Counted from the first letter of the stretch, positions 37,901 to 46,290 are shown. The stretch: 64,000 bases of DNA from Chrysaora quinquecirrha (GCA_014526335.1 JACTAT010000014.1:3092840-3156839); one strand, 5' to 3'. The notes: a model not told the origin generated them from the letters alone. Numbers and translations: made by a program.

Positions 37901-40900
37901 TAAGTGCCTGACACTAAGACTATGACACAACGGCACCTTCAGATGAAAGGGACTTTCTTTGCGAGAATGTAAGAGTCAAATAACCATAACTTCGTTTAAG
38001 TATTTGCATACTAAAGCTGTGTAAGGAGGCAGCTATCCATATCCACTTTGTAGCAAAAATAGACGAAATGAAGAGTCTAAAGTGGACTTATTGACAAAGA
38101 GGAAATGGACAAACGAAAAGATCCATAATGGTTAAAATAGGGAAATAAAAGACAAAGAAATTAGTGAGACGTTTTGAAAACGCAGTTACAATTATCCACG
38201 TGAAATTCGGAAGTAATGGAGTTTCCATTATCTTGCACCTTAGACAAAGAAAGAAGCAAAGAGAACAGTAAATGGCAACTGCCAACTGAATTCTAACCAG
38301 GGCAATCCTGCTGCTGTGGAATAGCACACACGAGAACCTTTTATCTATGCTTCATAGAAGACATGTGTTGGAGAAAGCTCAAAACAATGCATACTCGTAC
38401 CATCTGAATCACTGAATCACTAACATAAATGTCGCACAACAAACTGAGAGGCAATTTAGCTGCAATAACCTTATCCGGAAAATCTGCCTAATTGCAAGAA
38501 AGTACCACTATGATTTATGGTGCAGTTTCTTCTCAAGCATTTAGTGCAACATGTTGCACTGTCTTCGCAAGGCGAGACAAACAACTGGGTTGTCACTAAT
38601 GAGGCTAATTCTACAGTAATTGAAAATTGCAAGAGAGGATTGCAAGTACCTTGGAGGTGCAGCAACTTGTTGAACAAGATCATCTTCTTGCACATCATCA
38701 AGATCAGGAATCACTGGAATATCTGAGATAAAGAATAACGTTGTAAGCGGCTACGTTAAATATGGGTTTAACTCATAGACATAGGAGGCAAGGGGCTGTA
38801 GCTGTGATTGTCAGAAACAGCAATATTTTGTCGAAAAATTCGACGGGAATGGGATGGAATTTTAATAAATGGGTTAAGAAAAAGACAGCTTCTCTAGATT
38901 TACCTTCCACTTCGTCTATGGCTTAACTGACTTGGTTTTCAGTGACAAACCACAATTGCCAAAGCCGAAACATCTCTGGACATACTTTAAAGCTTTTTCG
39001 TCTGACACTCCTCTGAGTAGCTATATACGTTAGAAACAGACCAAAACAATTGGCTTAGGTAGAATTAATACCAAAATGCGGATCGACACGCACCAATCAG
39101 AAATTAGCAAACTTTTTCTATGTATGAAACTTATTGACCAATAACCTCGATAGGCTACAATTGTTAAAATCAAGCAAAAACATATATGACGCACCATCAT
39201 CTTGATCTTTCAAACTAATGGTCGCATCAGGGCGTAAACGCTCGCTGGAAAAGCAAGAAAATAACTTGTTTCATTTGAGATTCAATTGATTAACATCATT
39301 AACATGTTAACTGTATGGCAATTAAAACACTATAAAACATAAACTATGGGAGTTAAATATTAGCTGAAGTCGCTGATACCAGATACAGAGGTTTTTTCAG
39401 GGCCTAGAAAAACGATCAAACATCGAGGCTCAAACATCTGAAATTTGCTTATCAACAAAAATGACTAACCGTTTGGCCACGTCCCAAAACATTGCTTGTC
39501 AATGTCAAACACTTTTGCTTGATAGTTTCCCATCAACATTGCAAAGCCAATTCTGCTTGTCGAAAAATGCTTGCGACGTAGCCAATTGGTCAAACATTGC
39601 TTTGAACGAAATTCTCAAATGCTTGATAAGCGAAGGTGAAGGTGAAACTGAGGGTGAAATGGTGTTTTAGCGCCAATCGCTGGGATCTCACTGGTAGGTT
39701 GACTAATCGAGACCTCAACCCTAGCTCGAAACCTGACCATACTGAGCTCCTGACGCCACGAGTCAGCTGGATTACATCACCGTACCACAGCACCTTAAAA
39801 TGTTTGATCGTTTGCCCAACCTAAGAATTCTGGAGATTATCAAACGAGTCAACATTCTAGTGGATGCATTTTGGGTCTATGACAAGCTTCAGCAGCTATT
39901 TTCTGCAACATTTTTGTATCAGATGTCAACGAATACGGAGATAAACACTATCGATAAGAGAGGACTTGGTAGACTTTATTACACAAGTCAAAATTTTTGC
40001 TCCTCAATCTGAAAGAATGATTGCTCGCTACTACGACTCATTAACTTTCCAAAAACAAAAACAGGTCAATTCAATTTGGGTTAACTTTACGAACATGTGA
40101 AACATTGTTAAACGGTGTAATTAGCGCCATTCACTGGGATCTAGATGGACGCAAGCATAGTAAACCACCACAAGTAGTGATTATCCACCACAGTACGCCA
40201 AAACTGCCACCACCGCAAGGATAGTAAACCACCACAAGTAATGATTATCCACCACAGTACGCCAAAACTGCCACCACCGCAAGCATAGTAAACCACCACA
40301 AGTAATGATTATCCACCGCAGTACGCCAAAACTGCCACCACAGTATGCAAATAGTACCACCACAGTAGTGATTATCCACCACAGTAGTGATTATAGATTC
40401 GCTAGCGTGGATCTAAATGGACGAAAGAGACCTCGAACCACGGCCTCGTCGATCTCCTGAAACTGCGAGCTAGCTGGGTTAGAGACAATGACGCCACTTC
40501 CACTTCAAGCTAAGATCACTTTGCGAGTAGCTTACATACAAAACACAGATTGAATTTAAAAATAGTCACTCACTCTATTTCCTCAATTCCATTTCCTTTC
40601 TTTTTCCTGGAATTGAAGCAAAATCATGATTTATTAGCTACAATCAATAATCACAGTATCAAAAAGGATTTTCTACGGTAGATGATACAACTTACGTTTA
40701 GGTTTAAAATCTTTAGTTCTGTCATTAAATAAACTTATCATTAAATAAGCTAAACTAGATACTAGCATTAACTTGAACCTCACGATGCTGTTATCAAATT
40801 TACATATTATTCGTTTATTCATTTATATCTATTCATATAAATTGATAAATGATTATGAATTTATTTCATGTTTTAAGTAATGATATTTAAAAAATATTTA

Positions 40901-43900
40901 CCAACCTGAATTTTACTGGGTCCCATTTACAAGTGGTTTGAACTTTATTTCTTATATACTCCTGACAATCTGGCCTAACACAAACTTGACACACCACATA
41001 CGTACGCTGATTGTTTATTTAAGGCCAGAAAGAGAAAGAGTGAAAGAGAAAGAGTGACAAAGAAAGTACTACTACTCTAGATGTTTAAGGGTTAGCGAAT
41101 TATGGTAATAGCCGCCAACAAGAACAACTGTATGATTAGGTTAGAGTTATATGACTACTATTGTTATTGTTGTTGTTGTTACTTTATTTTGAGTAGGCTA
41201 TCATTTCTAGCATTATCAGCTAATTTATGCCCTATTATGCATGCCGCATCCAGTCATGGGACCCCTAGTTTAACGTCCCTTCTGAAGGACGGCAGAGTGA
41301 GTTGTTTAGTCATCCATCGGGAAAGTCACCCATCCAGATGCTGACCTCACACGACCAAGCTTAACTTCAGCTGTCTAACGAGAACTGACTGAGAAGCTTG
41401 GCCACTCACTCTTCGATATTCATTGTATGGTTAAGTTGGGGTTATATGGATATTGTTGTATGGTTATGTTAGGGTTATATGGCTACTACTGAAACGATTT
41501 TAGTTTAATAATATGAATTATATCATAGTCCCTTAACATATTGCGATCATAGTTAAGGGTGCAAGCCATATAGTCAATTTGCAGTCGCTTTATTTTACAA
41601 GAAAACGAATACAAAAATGAATATAAAGACATAACTCTTTGTGAATACTGTAGGCAGTGAATTAAGCAGCCCTAACATTAGCGAAAAGGCAATAAATTCA
41701 AAATTTTTGACAACTGTTAGGCCCTTGTTAAACGATGAAGTATTACATTTGAAATTTGCTTGTCGAACAAAATGTGTTTGACAGTTTAACCACGTCGTAA
41801 AACAATGGTCGTCAAACATTTTTTTGCTAATGTCAAGCACAAGGTGTTTTTTCACCATTTTCATAAATATATATACAGGGTGGCCCAAAAAAAGCATAGT
41901 CATCTTATGACTATGAAAAAGGGGACCCCCTTAGGCAAATAAGTTCTGAATAATTTTTCTCAGGGAGGAATTTTATAAAATTTATATAAGGTAATATTCA
42001 AGTTAGGTGCAGTATCGTTTAGAAGTAATCGTGGTGATATGAGCTTCCATCTTGGCGCAATTAGACATTAAATGTATGTTGTCCCAAAATCTGCTGTTTA
42101 CATTCCATCATTGCGTACCACAATTGTGCGTGAAAGAGAATCATTAACCCAGTGCAAAATTGTCATTGCCATTATTGCATGGTCAGTCATGTTAGAGAAG
42201 TGTATTGAGCAGGACTGAGGACATATTGAACACATCACTTGACTGAAAAAATGAGTTATTGATTTTTCTGTTTTGTTGTGTAAGGATAAACAGTTGCATA
42301 TTTTGTTACAGTCCGTTTTTGGGTTGTTAAGTTTTAAAGTCAATTTATTCAGAGATACTAACCCATTTTATTATGATATTTGCATGAAATATCTCACTTG
42401 AGTTGAATATCATGTAGTATTAATTTCATGGAATTCCTACTTAAGAATCAATTATCTATAAACTATTCAGCTAGGGGGTCCCTTTTAATTGGGCCACCCT
42501 GTATATACCAATGACGAATAAAGCTTTTATATGTTAGTAAAGAATTTTCTATGATGTGGCCAAACATTCAAACATTGTTCGATAAGCACATTTCAGCCGT
42601 TTGACAAACGATATTTGACAGCTTGGCATTGACACACAATATAGCTACGACTATAGACCAAGTTACTGCACGCAGAACAAAAACAATAAAGGCAGAGTGA
42701 AGACGCAAGAAAACAGTAATAAGACCTGGCCAAACGGTCAAACAGTGTTGGCAAACATTTAAGATTAGCTTTACAATGCATGTTTCACTGTTTGGCCACA
42801 CTGCAAAACATTGCTTGACAAGCAGGATTGCTTAGCTACTGTACTTTTTTTAGCAACGCCGGAAACACTTTCTTCTTGTAAGAAGCAAAATGTTTGACGA
42901 GCAATTTTTTTGCGACGTGGCCAAATGGTAAAACATTCTGCTTGGCGAGGAAATTTGAGATGCTTGACGAACAATACTTAATCGTTTGGCCAGGACTTTA
43001 GGTCGTACCCAAACGATCTAACATTTTATGTCAAACATTTGAGATTTGCTTCTGAAACACAATGATTGACCACATCAGAAAACATTGCTCGTCACGAGTT
43101 TTTAGCTAGAAACAAGCAAAGTATGTTTTGGAAGTTCTAAAGCATTGCTAAGAGAATTCTGCTTGTATGGTAATGTTTTGTGAAGTGGCCAAACGGTTAA
43201 GCATTGCTTGTAAAGCAAAATCTCAAATGTTTGATAAACAATGCTTTATCGTTTGGCCACGGCCTAAGGTAAAGAAGTACGCAATAAAAGATCTCGAGTC
43301 TTACCCAAATTCTTCAAGTTCTTCACTGCAATCGAGAAAATGTTTCTTCATGTTTCAAGAAATTCAGAAAATAGGGAAAGCGAAAGAAGTTGGGAGGTGT
43401 GTAAAAGATATTCTTACCCTTTTTTCTTCTCTTTGAAATCATCAGCCCAGCCTCCTTGTCGTCTTGTTGGCCTCGGTGATGCATGAGTCTATGACGAAAG
43501 AAGAATCAGTTTTGAGAGACGTGAAGGACTACCATAGACTCGTTACTCTTTGCACAAAGTTCGTCTTACTCTTTGCACAAAGCAACAGCATAGTTATCAT
43601 GCACATAGCAACTCATTAATGTGGGCTTCAGATAGACTTATAGTTGCAGTTATGACTGATAGCGTTGTTTAGTTTGTTAGCAGGGTTTTTTTATAGCGTG
43701 CAGTTCTACACAAAATGTGCAGTTCTACAAATTTTTGTGCAGTTCTAAAAGATACATTGTGCAGTTAGGAAATTGTTATGTTTAAGTAAAACGGCATGGT
43801 CTGGTAACAATGTTTTGCATGTTATTCCAGTTTGAGTCATAAAATGACCACCAGAGGGATTCTAGAAACATGAAATTTTCAAAATTTTCCCATGCACCCC

Positions 43901-46101
43901 TACATGAGTGGATTTTGTCATATTTACGTCATCATAAGTAAATTCTACCTTCTACTCTTTCCCTCCAAGTCAAATGGGCTTGCCACTGTAACCCCCCATA
44001 AAGGCCTTTCTTGAAAATGATACGGTAGCTATTTATTCTGCTTCAGAGAATGAGCAGAGGTCTGTGTGAAGATATGAGATCTTGATATAAAAGATAAAAG
44101 CACCCTTCTTTCGGTTAACGCCTTCTCCCCTTACCAGCTATGCTGGCTTATAGAGATAATGTGCAGTTTTAAAATTTTCTTAAAAAACCCTGTTTGTTAG
44201 TTGTTAGCGGGCCAAGCCAAATGAGCTTAGGTTTATCTTTGATCGCGTGGCACACTTCCTATTATTAGGCCGATAGACATTGGGGGGACAGGTCGGACCG
44301 GTGCCCCCAATATTTACAAAATCCACATTGCTTTGATGTATACGATGTATGGAGCCAATTGCTCCTCTCGTTTGAAGAGCAATGGTATCCCCCAAAAAAT
44401 TTTCCGTTCCTACAACACTGATCATTAACTATATTGACGTATTGTAAACTGTACCTTATTCTACGAAGAAGGGTGAATGGACTGACCTGAACTGAAATTG
44501 CGATTATTTTATTGAAGATGTTTGAGCATTGAATGATTAAATTTGAAGTTAAAAGTGAAAACTCCGACCCGGTGTAATAAGTATAGGACAATCACTGCCA
44601 AATAAAAATGGAATAAATTAATGGAACATTATTCTCGAGGAACAGCGTTTCAAGGTAACTTACTGTATTTCATCCAATAAGGGACCTCCTTCGAATAAGT
44701 ACCCTCTTTAGACTGAGCTGCCCATCAGGTTGGTCCTATACACTCCGTTGACAATTCAATTCAATAAAATAATTGAATAATTGAATTGAATTAGCAGCAT
44801 ATGTGCAAGCTCATAATGGGATGAATCAAGAGACACCTTATGCTAGTTGCTGCAAAACTTAGTCTTCGTCAGAGCGTTAGTTTTTCATAAATTTGTAAAT
44901 AATTGCTCCCCTTGAGGACTTCTAAATAAGCACCCGGGGGCTCAGGGGCGGACTGGCAGGGATGCTAGGTTCCGATTGCAACCCGGGCCTTCTTGTTATA
45001 TAGGGTCTTTAACAAACTGTTTCTGTTTTTTCTTGAGCAAATTTCTTCGATTTCTTGGGATTTCGAAGAGATTTGGATTGGTTTCGCTCAGTCTAAAAAC
45101 AGTTGGAAATAACAGAAATCGTTTCTCAATGCGGATAATTGGAAAAAATTAAAAATAAAAAGATAATCAGCATATGTGCACAAAAATATGGAAGCAAGAA
45201 AATAAAGAAATGCGAAAATAGACGATTTTGCCATCGAAATATCGCAAATAAGAAACGAAGTATTGACATGAATAGTAGCCCCCCAGTAGCCCTTGCCTTG
45301 AATTGATTTTTTACAGAGGAGCTCGCTAGAAGCAACTAATAAGACAAATTGCTATAGTGAAAACAAGCCCTTTTATTGGAAAGTCCGCCTCTGGGGGGCT
45401 TTATTGAGGAAATACCATATTACATGGGACTTTTTACTGCTTTCATTGCTTTGACTTATTGCAGTAGTTTTGGTATTTCAATTCTCGGGGTTCCTTGAAT
45501 CCCAGAATAACAGGCCACCAATAACTTTCGGCCTAGTTTTCAAAATACAATCCCAGCGCAGATGGTTTTAAGAGTATACAGAAAATGAGCAACGGCTTCA
45601 AAAGACATACACAATCACTCTCACTGTTTACTGAAAATGGTTAAAAATAATTTGCTGTGCTTTTTGAAGGAGAATTTGTTTTGCCGTAAACGCAAATTTT
45701 TACGTCTACAAAACAAGCGTAAAAACAAATAATAAGAATATAATAAAGCAGCCCATGAGTCAAAAACAAATGTAAACAAAAACTAGTAACCAAATATAAT
45801 TAAGGTTTGAAGATAATTGAATTCGCAAACAGAAATCCAAGCAGATGAAGAGCCAAAAATTTGCAGAATTAAACTCGTATGAAAGGCAACTATGGGCGAA
45901 GTCAGAGCTATCTAGAGATTCAGTATTTCGATTTCGAAAACGTTGCTCAGTAGACTGCAAACCCAAAATGGCGCACGAAATTAAGATCGATTCTAAACTA
46001 TCGACTTTATGCTATATAAACTATATGTTTTAACATAGTTTTACAGTTACAGTTACAATAAGACTTACTTTAAACTCATCGAGACCATCGTTAGAGTTCA
46101 T
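310..46101 (-). CDS. IFT43: Intraflagellar transport protein 43 homologue (seven exons, ~46 kb gene)
   Basis: Joined exons in transcript order: 46101-46069, 43488-43418, 39244-39195, 38722-38650, 32181-32106, 11960-11898, 408-310. They total 465 nt, or 154 residues plus TGA. All internal junctions are GT-AG and in phase. The family is recognised from the order of conserved blocks: QGGWADD (residues 22-28), RLRP in exon 3, DIPVIPDL (52-59) followed by VAAPP, the block TYKELDTDFQKYAGLLTL, DGEIDLKLL (from 102), and WEWDRIFTEV near the C-terminus. IFT43 is a small subunit of the IFT-A complex, which carries retrograde cargo and membrane proteins in cilia. Human IFT43 is about 208 residues; this version is shorter because its N-terminal acidic region is reduced or an extra small exon was missed in intron 1. 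Introns reach 20 kb. The exon 2-7 chain is very secure; exon 1 is less so. Confidence 0.92.
3131..3305 (-). mobile_element. tRNA-derived SINE (family S1), copy 1
   Basis: Read on the minus strand: head GTGGCGTCGTGGCGTAATCC with A-box-like sequence, then a B box GGTTCGAGCCC, a body with a GATCCTAG segment, and a 3' end of CACC-rich repeats. IFT43 intron 6, sense to the gene. Confidence 0.8.
4305..4425. mobile_element. M1 MITE fragment
   Basis: TTAGGCCCTGATCAAATGTTC followed by CGTTTGGCCACGTCGAAAAC; only the left part is present. Confidence 0.5.
5577..5756 (-). mobile_element. SINE S1, copy 2
   Basis: Near full-length copy, same orientation as copy 1, ending at left in repeated GAAGGT (plus strand). 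IFT43 intron 6. Confidence 0.8.
6975..7138. mobile_element. Small GC-rich hAT-like MITE
   Basis: Ends CAGGGCTGTCGAGAAG and, inverted, CAGTACCGTCGAGAAG. Flanks GGAATTAG and GGCCTTAG match at six of eight positions. Much more GC-rich than its surroundings. IFT43 intron 6. Confidence 0.6.
11034..11440. promoter_or_regulatory. 144-bp tandem repeat, each unit with an RFX X-box-like palindrome
   Basis: Three diverged units. Each has GTTGC-3 bp-GCAAC at 11105-11117, 11248-11260 and 11392-11404 (spacing 143 and 144 bp). The first two read GTTGCCTAGCAAC, fitting the X-box form GTNRCC-N(0-3)-RGYAAC; the third, GTTGCCGAGCAAC, changes only the middle. RFX factors drive ciliary genes, and this array lies in IFT43 intron 6. 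A regulatory role is inference. Confidence 0.5.
11898..11960 (-). CDS. IFT43: IFT43 exon 6 (DGEIDL block)
   Basis: Exactly 21 codons (DGEIDLKLLGNALAPESEVF plus E), phase 0 at both ends, CAACAG acceptor and GTGTGT donor. Confidence 0.93.
12020..12480. repeat. Minisatellite, TTACATTTATATGGGGTT units
   Basis: About eight irregular units of ~55 bp combining TTAGGTGCTTACATTTACAT and ATGGGGTTTCAGAGGGG. IFT43 intron 5, beside exon 6. Confidence 0.75.
12832..12892. repeat. (CAA)n microsatellite
   Basis: Interrupted CAACAA/CAAAAG run. Similar short CAA or TTG runs occur near 650, 19740, 24075 and 26260, often beside AATTCAATTCAA. Confidence 0.7.
13505..13585 (+). mobile_element. tRNA-like SINE head
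   Basis: GTAGCTACGTGGCTAAGTCA (A-box region) and GTGGGTTCGAGTCTCGC (B box) about 40 bp apart. No paired acceptor stem, so not a working tRNA gene. Confidence 0.5.
14350..14825. mobile_element. Inverted-repeat element with internal GTGGTGG minisatellite
   Basis: Termini CACGCTATCGAATCTATA (14360-14377) and TATAGATTCGGTAGCGTG (14804-14821) are inverted repeats with one mismatch. Between them are many units of GTGGTGGGTTATTATGCTT and TTTTTGCGTACTGTGGTGGA. Two overlapping frames run through it but only reflect the repeat. Confidence 0.7.
15225..15725. repeat. GATCAA-rich degenerate minisatellite
   Basis: Dozens of TTGATCA, GATCAAG and ATAAGGTTGATCA words over 500 bp, in both orientations, with an irregular ~10-30 bp period. 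Confidence 0.75.
16724..17092. mobile_element. MITE M2 copy
   Basis: TACACGTTTTTTTATAAGGA at left and GGTTCCTTATAAAAAAAGTG at right. Internal AAGGAACT motifs recur. IFT43 intron 5. Confidence 0.65.
17960..18545. repeat. Degenerate TAAGACAGCT-type repeat
   Basis: Recurring words such as GCAAGAGAG, TTAAGTTTAAGA, TAAGACAG and CAGCTATAG at loose intervals of about 30-60 bp. Confidence 0.45.
20100..20701 (-). repeat. Interspersed repeat R4, copy with nested M2
   Basis: Contains CTGACGAAGACAAAGTTTTG and GCAACTAGCAAAAGGTGCC on one side of the M2 MITE, and AACCTGATGGGCAATTCAAT plus CATTCGAGGAAATACGGT on the other. Confidence 0.6.
20251..20610. mobile_element. MITE M2 (TACACGCTTTTTTTATAA ends) nested in repeat R4
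   Basis: Inverted ends TACACGC + T-run + ATAAGG and the mirror image at 20592-20610. It splits a longer repeat whose uninterrupted form is at 44650-44945. Confidence 0.7.
22495..22990. repeat. (ATC/GAT)n trinucleotide block 1
   Basis: About 490 bp of imperfect ATC repeats, with its longest pure run near 22757-22825. All six frames appear open in part (Asp-, Met- or Ile-rich), which is a repeat artefact. Confidence 0.95.
23713..23881 (-). mobile_element. SINE S1, copy 3 (diverged)
   Basis: B box and GTTAACTAATCGAGACCT core recognisable; the AGCGCCAGTCGCTAGGATCT segment is partly deleted. IFT43 intron 5. Confidence 0.75.
25768..26098. repeat. (ATC/GAT)n trinucleotide block 2
   Basis: About 330 bp of the same imperfect repeat, 2.8 kb from block 1, same strand phase. 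No gene. Confidence 0.95.
27207..27341. mobile_element. MITE M3 (TAGACTTATTAC ends), complete copy with 9-bp TSD
   Basis: Inverted ends TAGACTTATTACC / GGTAATAAGTCTA, flanked by GGTGCTCTC (27198-27206) and GGCGCTCTC (27342-27350). A 9-bp duplication suggests a Mutator-like source. Confidence 0.7.
28228..28640. repeat. ~165-bp tandem repeat, three units
   Basis: GAAATTC..TTCTACAAGGAAAGG begins units near 28233, 28397 and 28571. Each has a GGAAACAGGGGA stretch and a TTCTAGTATGA(A/G)ATCT segment. Confidence 0.7.
29037..29200 (-). mobile_element. SINE S1, copy 4 (B box deleted)
   Basis: The core is intact but the stretch holding the B box is shortened, so it is unlikely to be transcribed by Pol III. 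IFT43 intron 5. Confidence 0.75.
29280..29500 (-). mobile_element. SINE-like repeat R2 with tRNA-like part
   Basis: On the minus strand: CTTGTTGAAAAATCTATCC, GGCTCAATACAGCCGAAACA, TGGGCTGTACAACTTAG, TTTAGCTGAGTTG (A box) and GGGATTCGAATCCCACC (B box). A second partial copy follows at 29580-29705. Confidence 0.55.
29705..30600. repeat. Degenerate ~180-bp tandem repeat
   Basis: CTAGAAAACTAA-like anchors near 29780, 29970, 30157, 30332 and 30515, followed by GAAGAGCGAGT..GAATGAGTAG segments. Confidence 0.55.
31135..31705. repeat. ~290-bp tandem duplication
   Basis: GAATGGGGTGAGGGTG..., GACAGAGGATAGAAAGAGAG and CCATGCTAAGCCAAGGATGA occur in both 31150-31415 and 31445-31700. Identity is high, so the duplication is recent. 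Confidence 0.8.
32106..32181 (-). CDS. IFT43: IFT43 exon 5
   Basis: A 76-nt exon with CCAG acceptor and GTAAGT donor. It encodes SVQVTRVATYKELDTDF then QKYAGLLTL, matching the central conserved block of IFT43 that precedes DGEIDL. Confidence 0.93.
32640..33385. repeat. ~60-bp tandem repeat (GATCCAACACTTCATTCAAC)
   Basis: About twelve units of GGGAATGCCAAACGATCCAA, then CACTTCATTCAACAATCATG and CAACATTCATCCAGTTAATT. IFT43 intron 4, close to exon 5. Confidence 0.85.
33485..34015. repeat. 57-bp array with two CCAAT boxes per unit, block 1
   Basis: Units alternate AGCCAATCACATGAGACTTC and AACCAATCACAAGGGCTTAA, so CCAATCA recurs every 28 or 29 bp. The left units are more diverged. Confidence 0.85.
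35238..35500. repeat. 57-bp CCAAT array, block 2
   Basis: Same unit and same orientation as block 1, separated from it by 1.2 kb of unrelated DNA. Confidence 0.85.
36365..37800. repeat. 109-bp satellite array
   Basis: CTGGTGTCAA recurs at 36471, 36580, 36689, 36798, 36907, 37016, 37124, 37230, 37338, 37447, 37556 and 37699. The first eleven intervals units are nearly identical; the last ones decay. No spacers, so not a CRISPR. Confidence 0.95.
38650..38722 (-). CDS. IFT43: IFT43 exon 4 (IPDL / VAAPP block)
   Basis: A 73-nt exon encoding the diagnostic stretch D-IPVIPDLDDVQEDDLVQ, followed by QVAAPP. It begins after TCTCAG and ends before GTACTT, with a Ser codon split AG|T into exon 5. This is the strongest single family match in the gene. 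Confidence 0.95.
39195..39244 (-). CDS. IFT43: IFT43 exon 3 (RLRP block)
   Basis: A 50-nt exon between a CCAG acceptor and a GTGCGT donor. It completes the split Gly codon of exon 2 (GG|C), encodes ERLRPD and an acidic DQDD end, and passes one base of an Asp codon to exon 4. Confidence 0.9.
39400..39826. mobile_element. M1 MITE interrupted by SINE
   Basis: AGGGCCTAGAAAAACGATC at left, internal CCGTTTGGCCACGTC, and right end AATGTTTGATCGTTTGCCCA after the SINE at 39631-39796. Confidence 0.65.
39631..39796 (-). mobile_element. SINE S1, copy 5, nested in a palindromic MITE
   Basis: Flanked by an 11-bp duplication, AAATGCTTGAT at 39617-39627 and AAATGTTTGAT at 39798-39808 (one mismatch). It splits an M1-family element. 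IFT43 intron 2. Confidence 0.8.
40112..40500 (-). mobile_element. Old SINE S1-like copy split by an insertion
   Basis: Plus-strand TTAGCGCCATTCACTGGGAT at 40121-40140 matches the S1 body. The S1-like head (GAGACCTCGAACC ... GCTAGCTGGGTTA ... GACGCCAC) resumes at 40427-40497. A 257-bp minisatellite element lies between. Confidence 0.6.
40152..40408. mobile_element. CCACCACAGTA minisatellite element with 15-bp target duplication
   Basis: Tandem units built on CCACCACAGTA and GTAAACCACCACAAGTA, ending in TATAGATTCGCTAGCGT. It is flanked by GGATCTAGATGGACG (40137-40151) and GGATCTAAATGGACG (40409-40423), a 15-bp repeat with one mismatch. The right end matches that of the element at 14350-14825. 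Confidence 0.7.
41195..41400 (+). repeat. Possible SINE tail (GGGACCCC..TTTAACGTCCC type)
   Basis: TCATGGGACCCCTAGTTTAA then CGTCCCTTCTGAAGGACGGC resembles a SINE tail common in marine invertebrates. No promoter boxes seen. Confidence 0.35.
41725..41850. mobile_element. M1 MITE fragment
   Basis: GGCCCTTGTTAAACGATG, ATTTGCTTGTCGAACAAAAT and ACCACGTCGTAAAACAATGG are M1 left-half sequences; it lies directly left of the mariner-like element. Confidence 0.5.
41876..42501. mobile_element. Tc1/mariner-like non-autonomous element
   Basis: Perfect 13-bp terminal inverted repeats CAGGGTGGCCCAA, flanked by TA on each side in TATATA contexts, with subterminal GGGACCCCC/GGGGGTCCC. 626 bp, no transposase frame. 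IFT43 intron 2. Confidence 0.8.
42721..43268. mobile_element. Two adjacent M1 MITE copies
   Basis: First copy about 42721-43001 (CCTGGCCAAACGG to TCGTTTGGCCAGG), second about 43010-43268 (to TCGTTTGGCCACGGCCTAAG). A further fragment precedes them at 42555-42640. IFT43 intron 2. Confidence 0.6.
43418..43488 (-). CDS. IFT43: IFT43 exon 2 (QGGWADD block)
   Basis: AG acceptor, then 23 codons ending in a lysine-rich run, then two bases of a Gly codon before GTAAGA. It holds the family's Arg-Arg-Gln-Gly-Gly-Trp motif. Confidence 0.9.
43681..44192. mobile_element. hAT-type MITE with 8-bp TSD
   Basis: Termini CAGGGTTTTTTTA and (inverted) TTAAAAAACCCTG. Perfect 8-bp duplication TTTGTTAG at 43673-43680 and 44193-44200. 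TGTGCAGTT motifs recur near both ends. 512 bp, no transposase. IFT43 intron 1. Confidence 0.82.
44650..44945 (+). repeat. Interspersed repeat R4, copy without M2
   Basis: Reverse-complement relative of 20100-20701: GCCCATCAGGTTGGTCC and CTAGTTGCTGCAAAACTTAG are both present. The centre holds an AATTCAATTCAATAAAATAA palindrome instead of the MITE. IFT43 intron 1. Confidence 0.6.
46069..46101 (-). CDS. IFT43: IFT43 exon 1 (putative start exon)
   Basis: An ATG opens an 11-codon exon reading MNSNDGLDEFK, followed by a perfect GTAAGT donor. It ends in phase 0, which matches the phase-0 start of exon 2, and its acidic character resembles the N-terminus of known IFT43 proteins. There is no direct homology proof because the stretch is so short. 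A missed exon between this one and exon 2 remains possible. Confidence 0.55.
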
Positions 46102-46290
46102 TTTAAGGCTGGGTTATGATTTCACGAAAACCGAAAGCAACGTAATGAGCTCTTCAAAACAAACTCAAACGTGAAGTGACCACCAGCTGTAGCATTTTAA
46201 TTTACATCGAAAAGGACAACAGGTATGGGGAAATTATAAATAAATAATAGACTGCAGTTTGATTTGTGTTGAAACGCTTTCCAACATCTA

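Larger units (their letters stand above)
32182..38649 (-). other. IFT43 intron 4: contents
   Basis: 6.5 kb, more than half of it tandem repeats (60-bp, 57-bp CCAAT and 109-bp arrays). 34020-35230, 35500-36360 and 37800-38640 hold nothing I can name. Confidence 0.7.

Noticed and set aside
45840..46000. Minus-strand exon candidate STEQRFRNRNTESLDS between IFT43 exons 1 and 2
   Set aside because: There is an AG acceptor, but no suitable in-phase donor before the frame degenerates.
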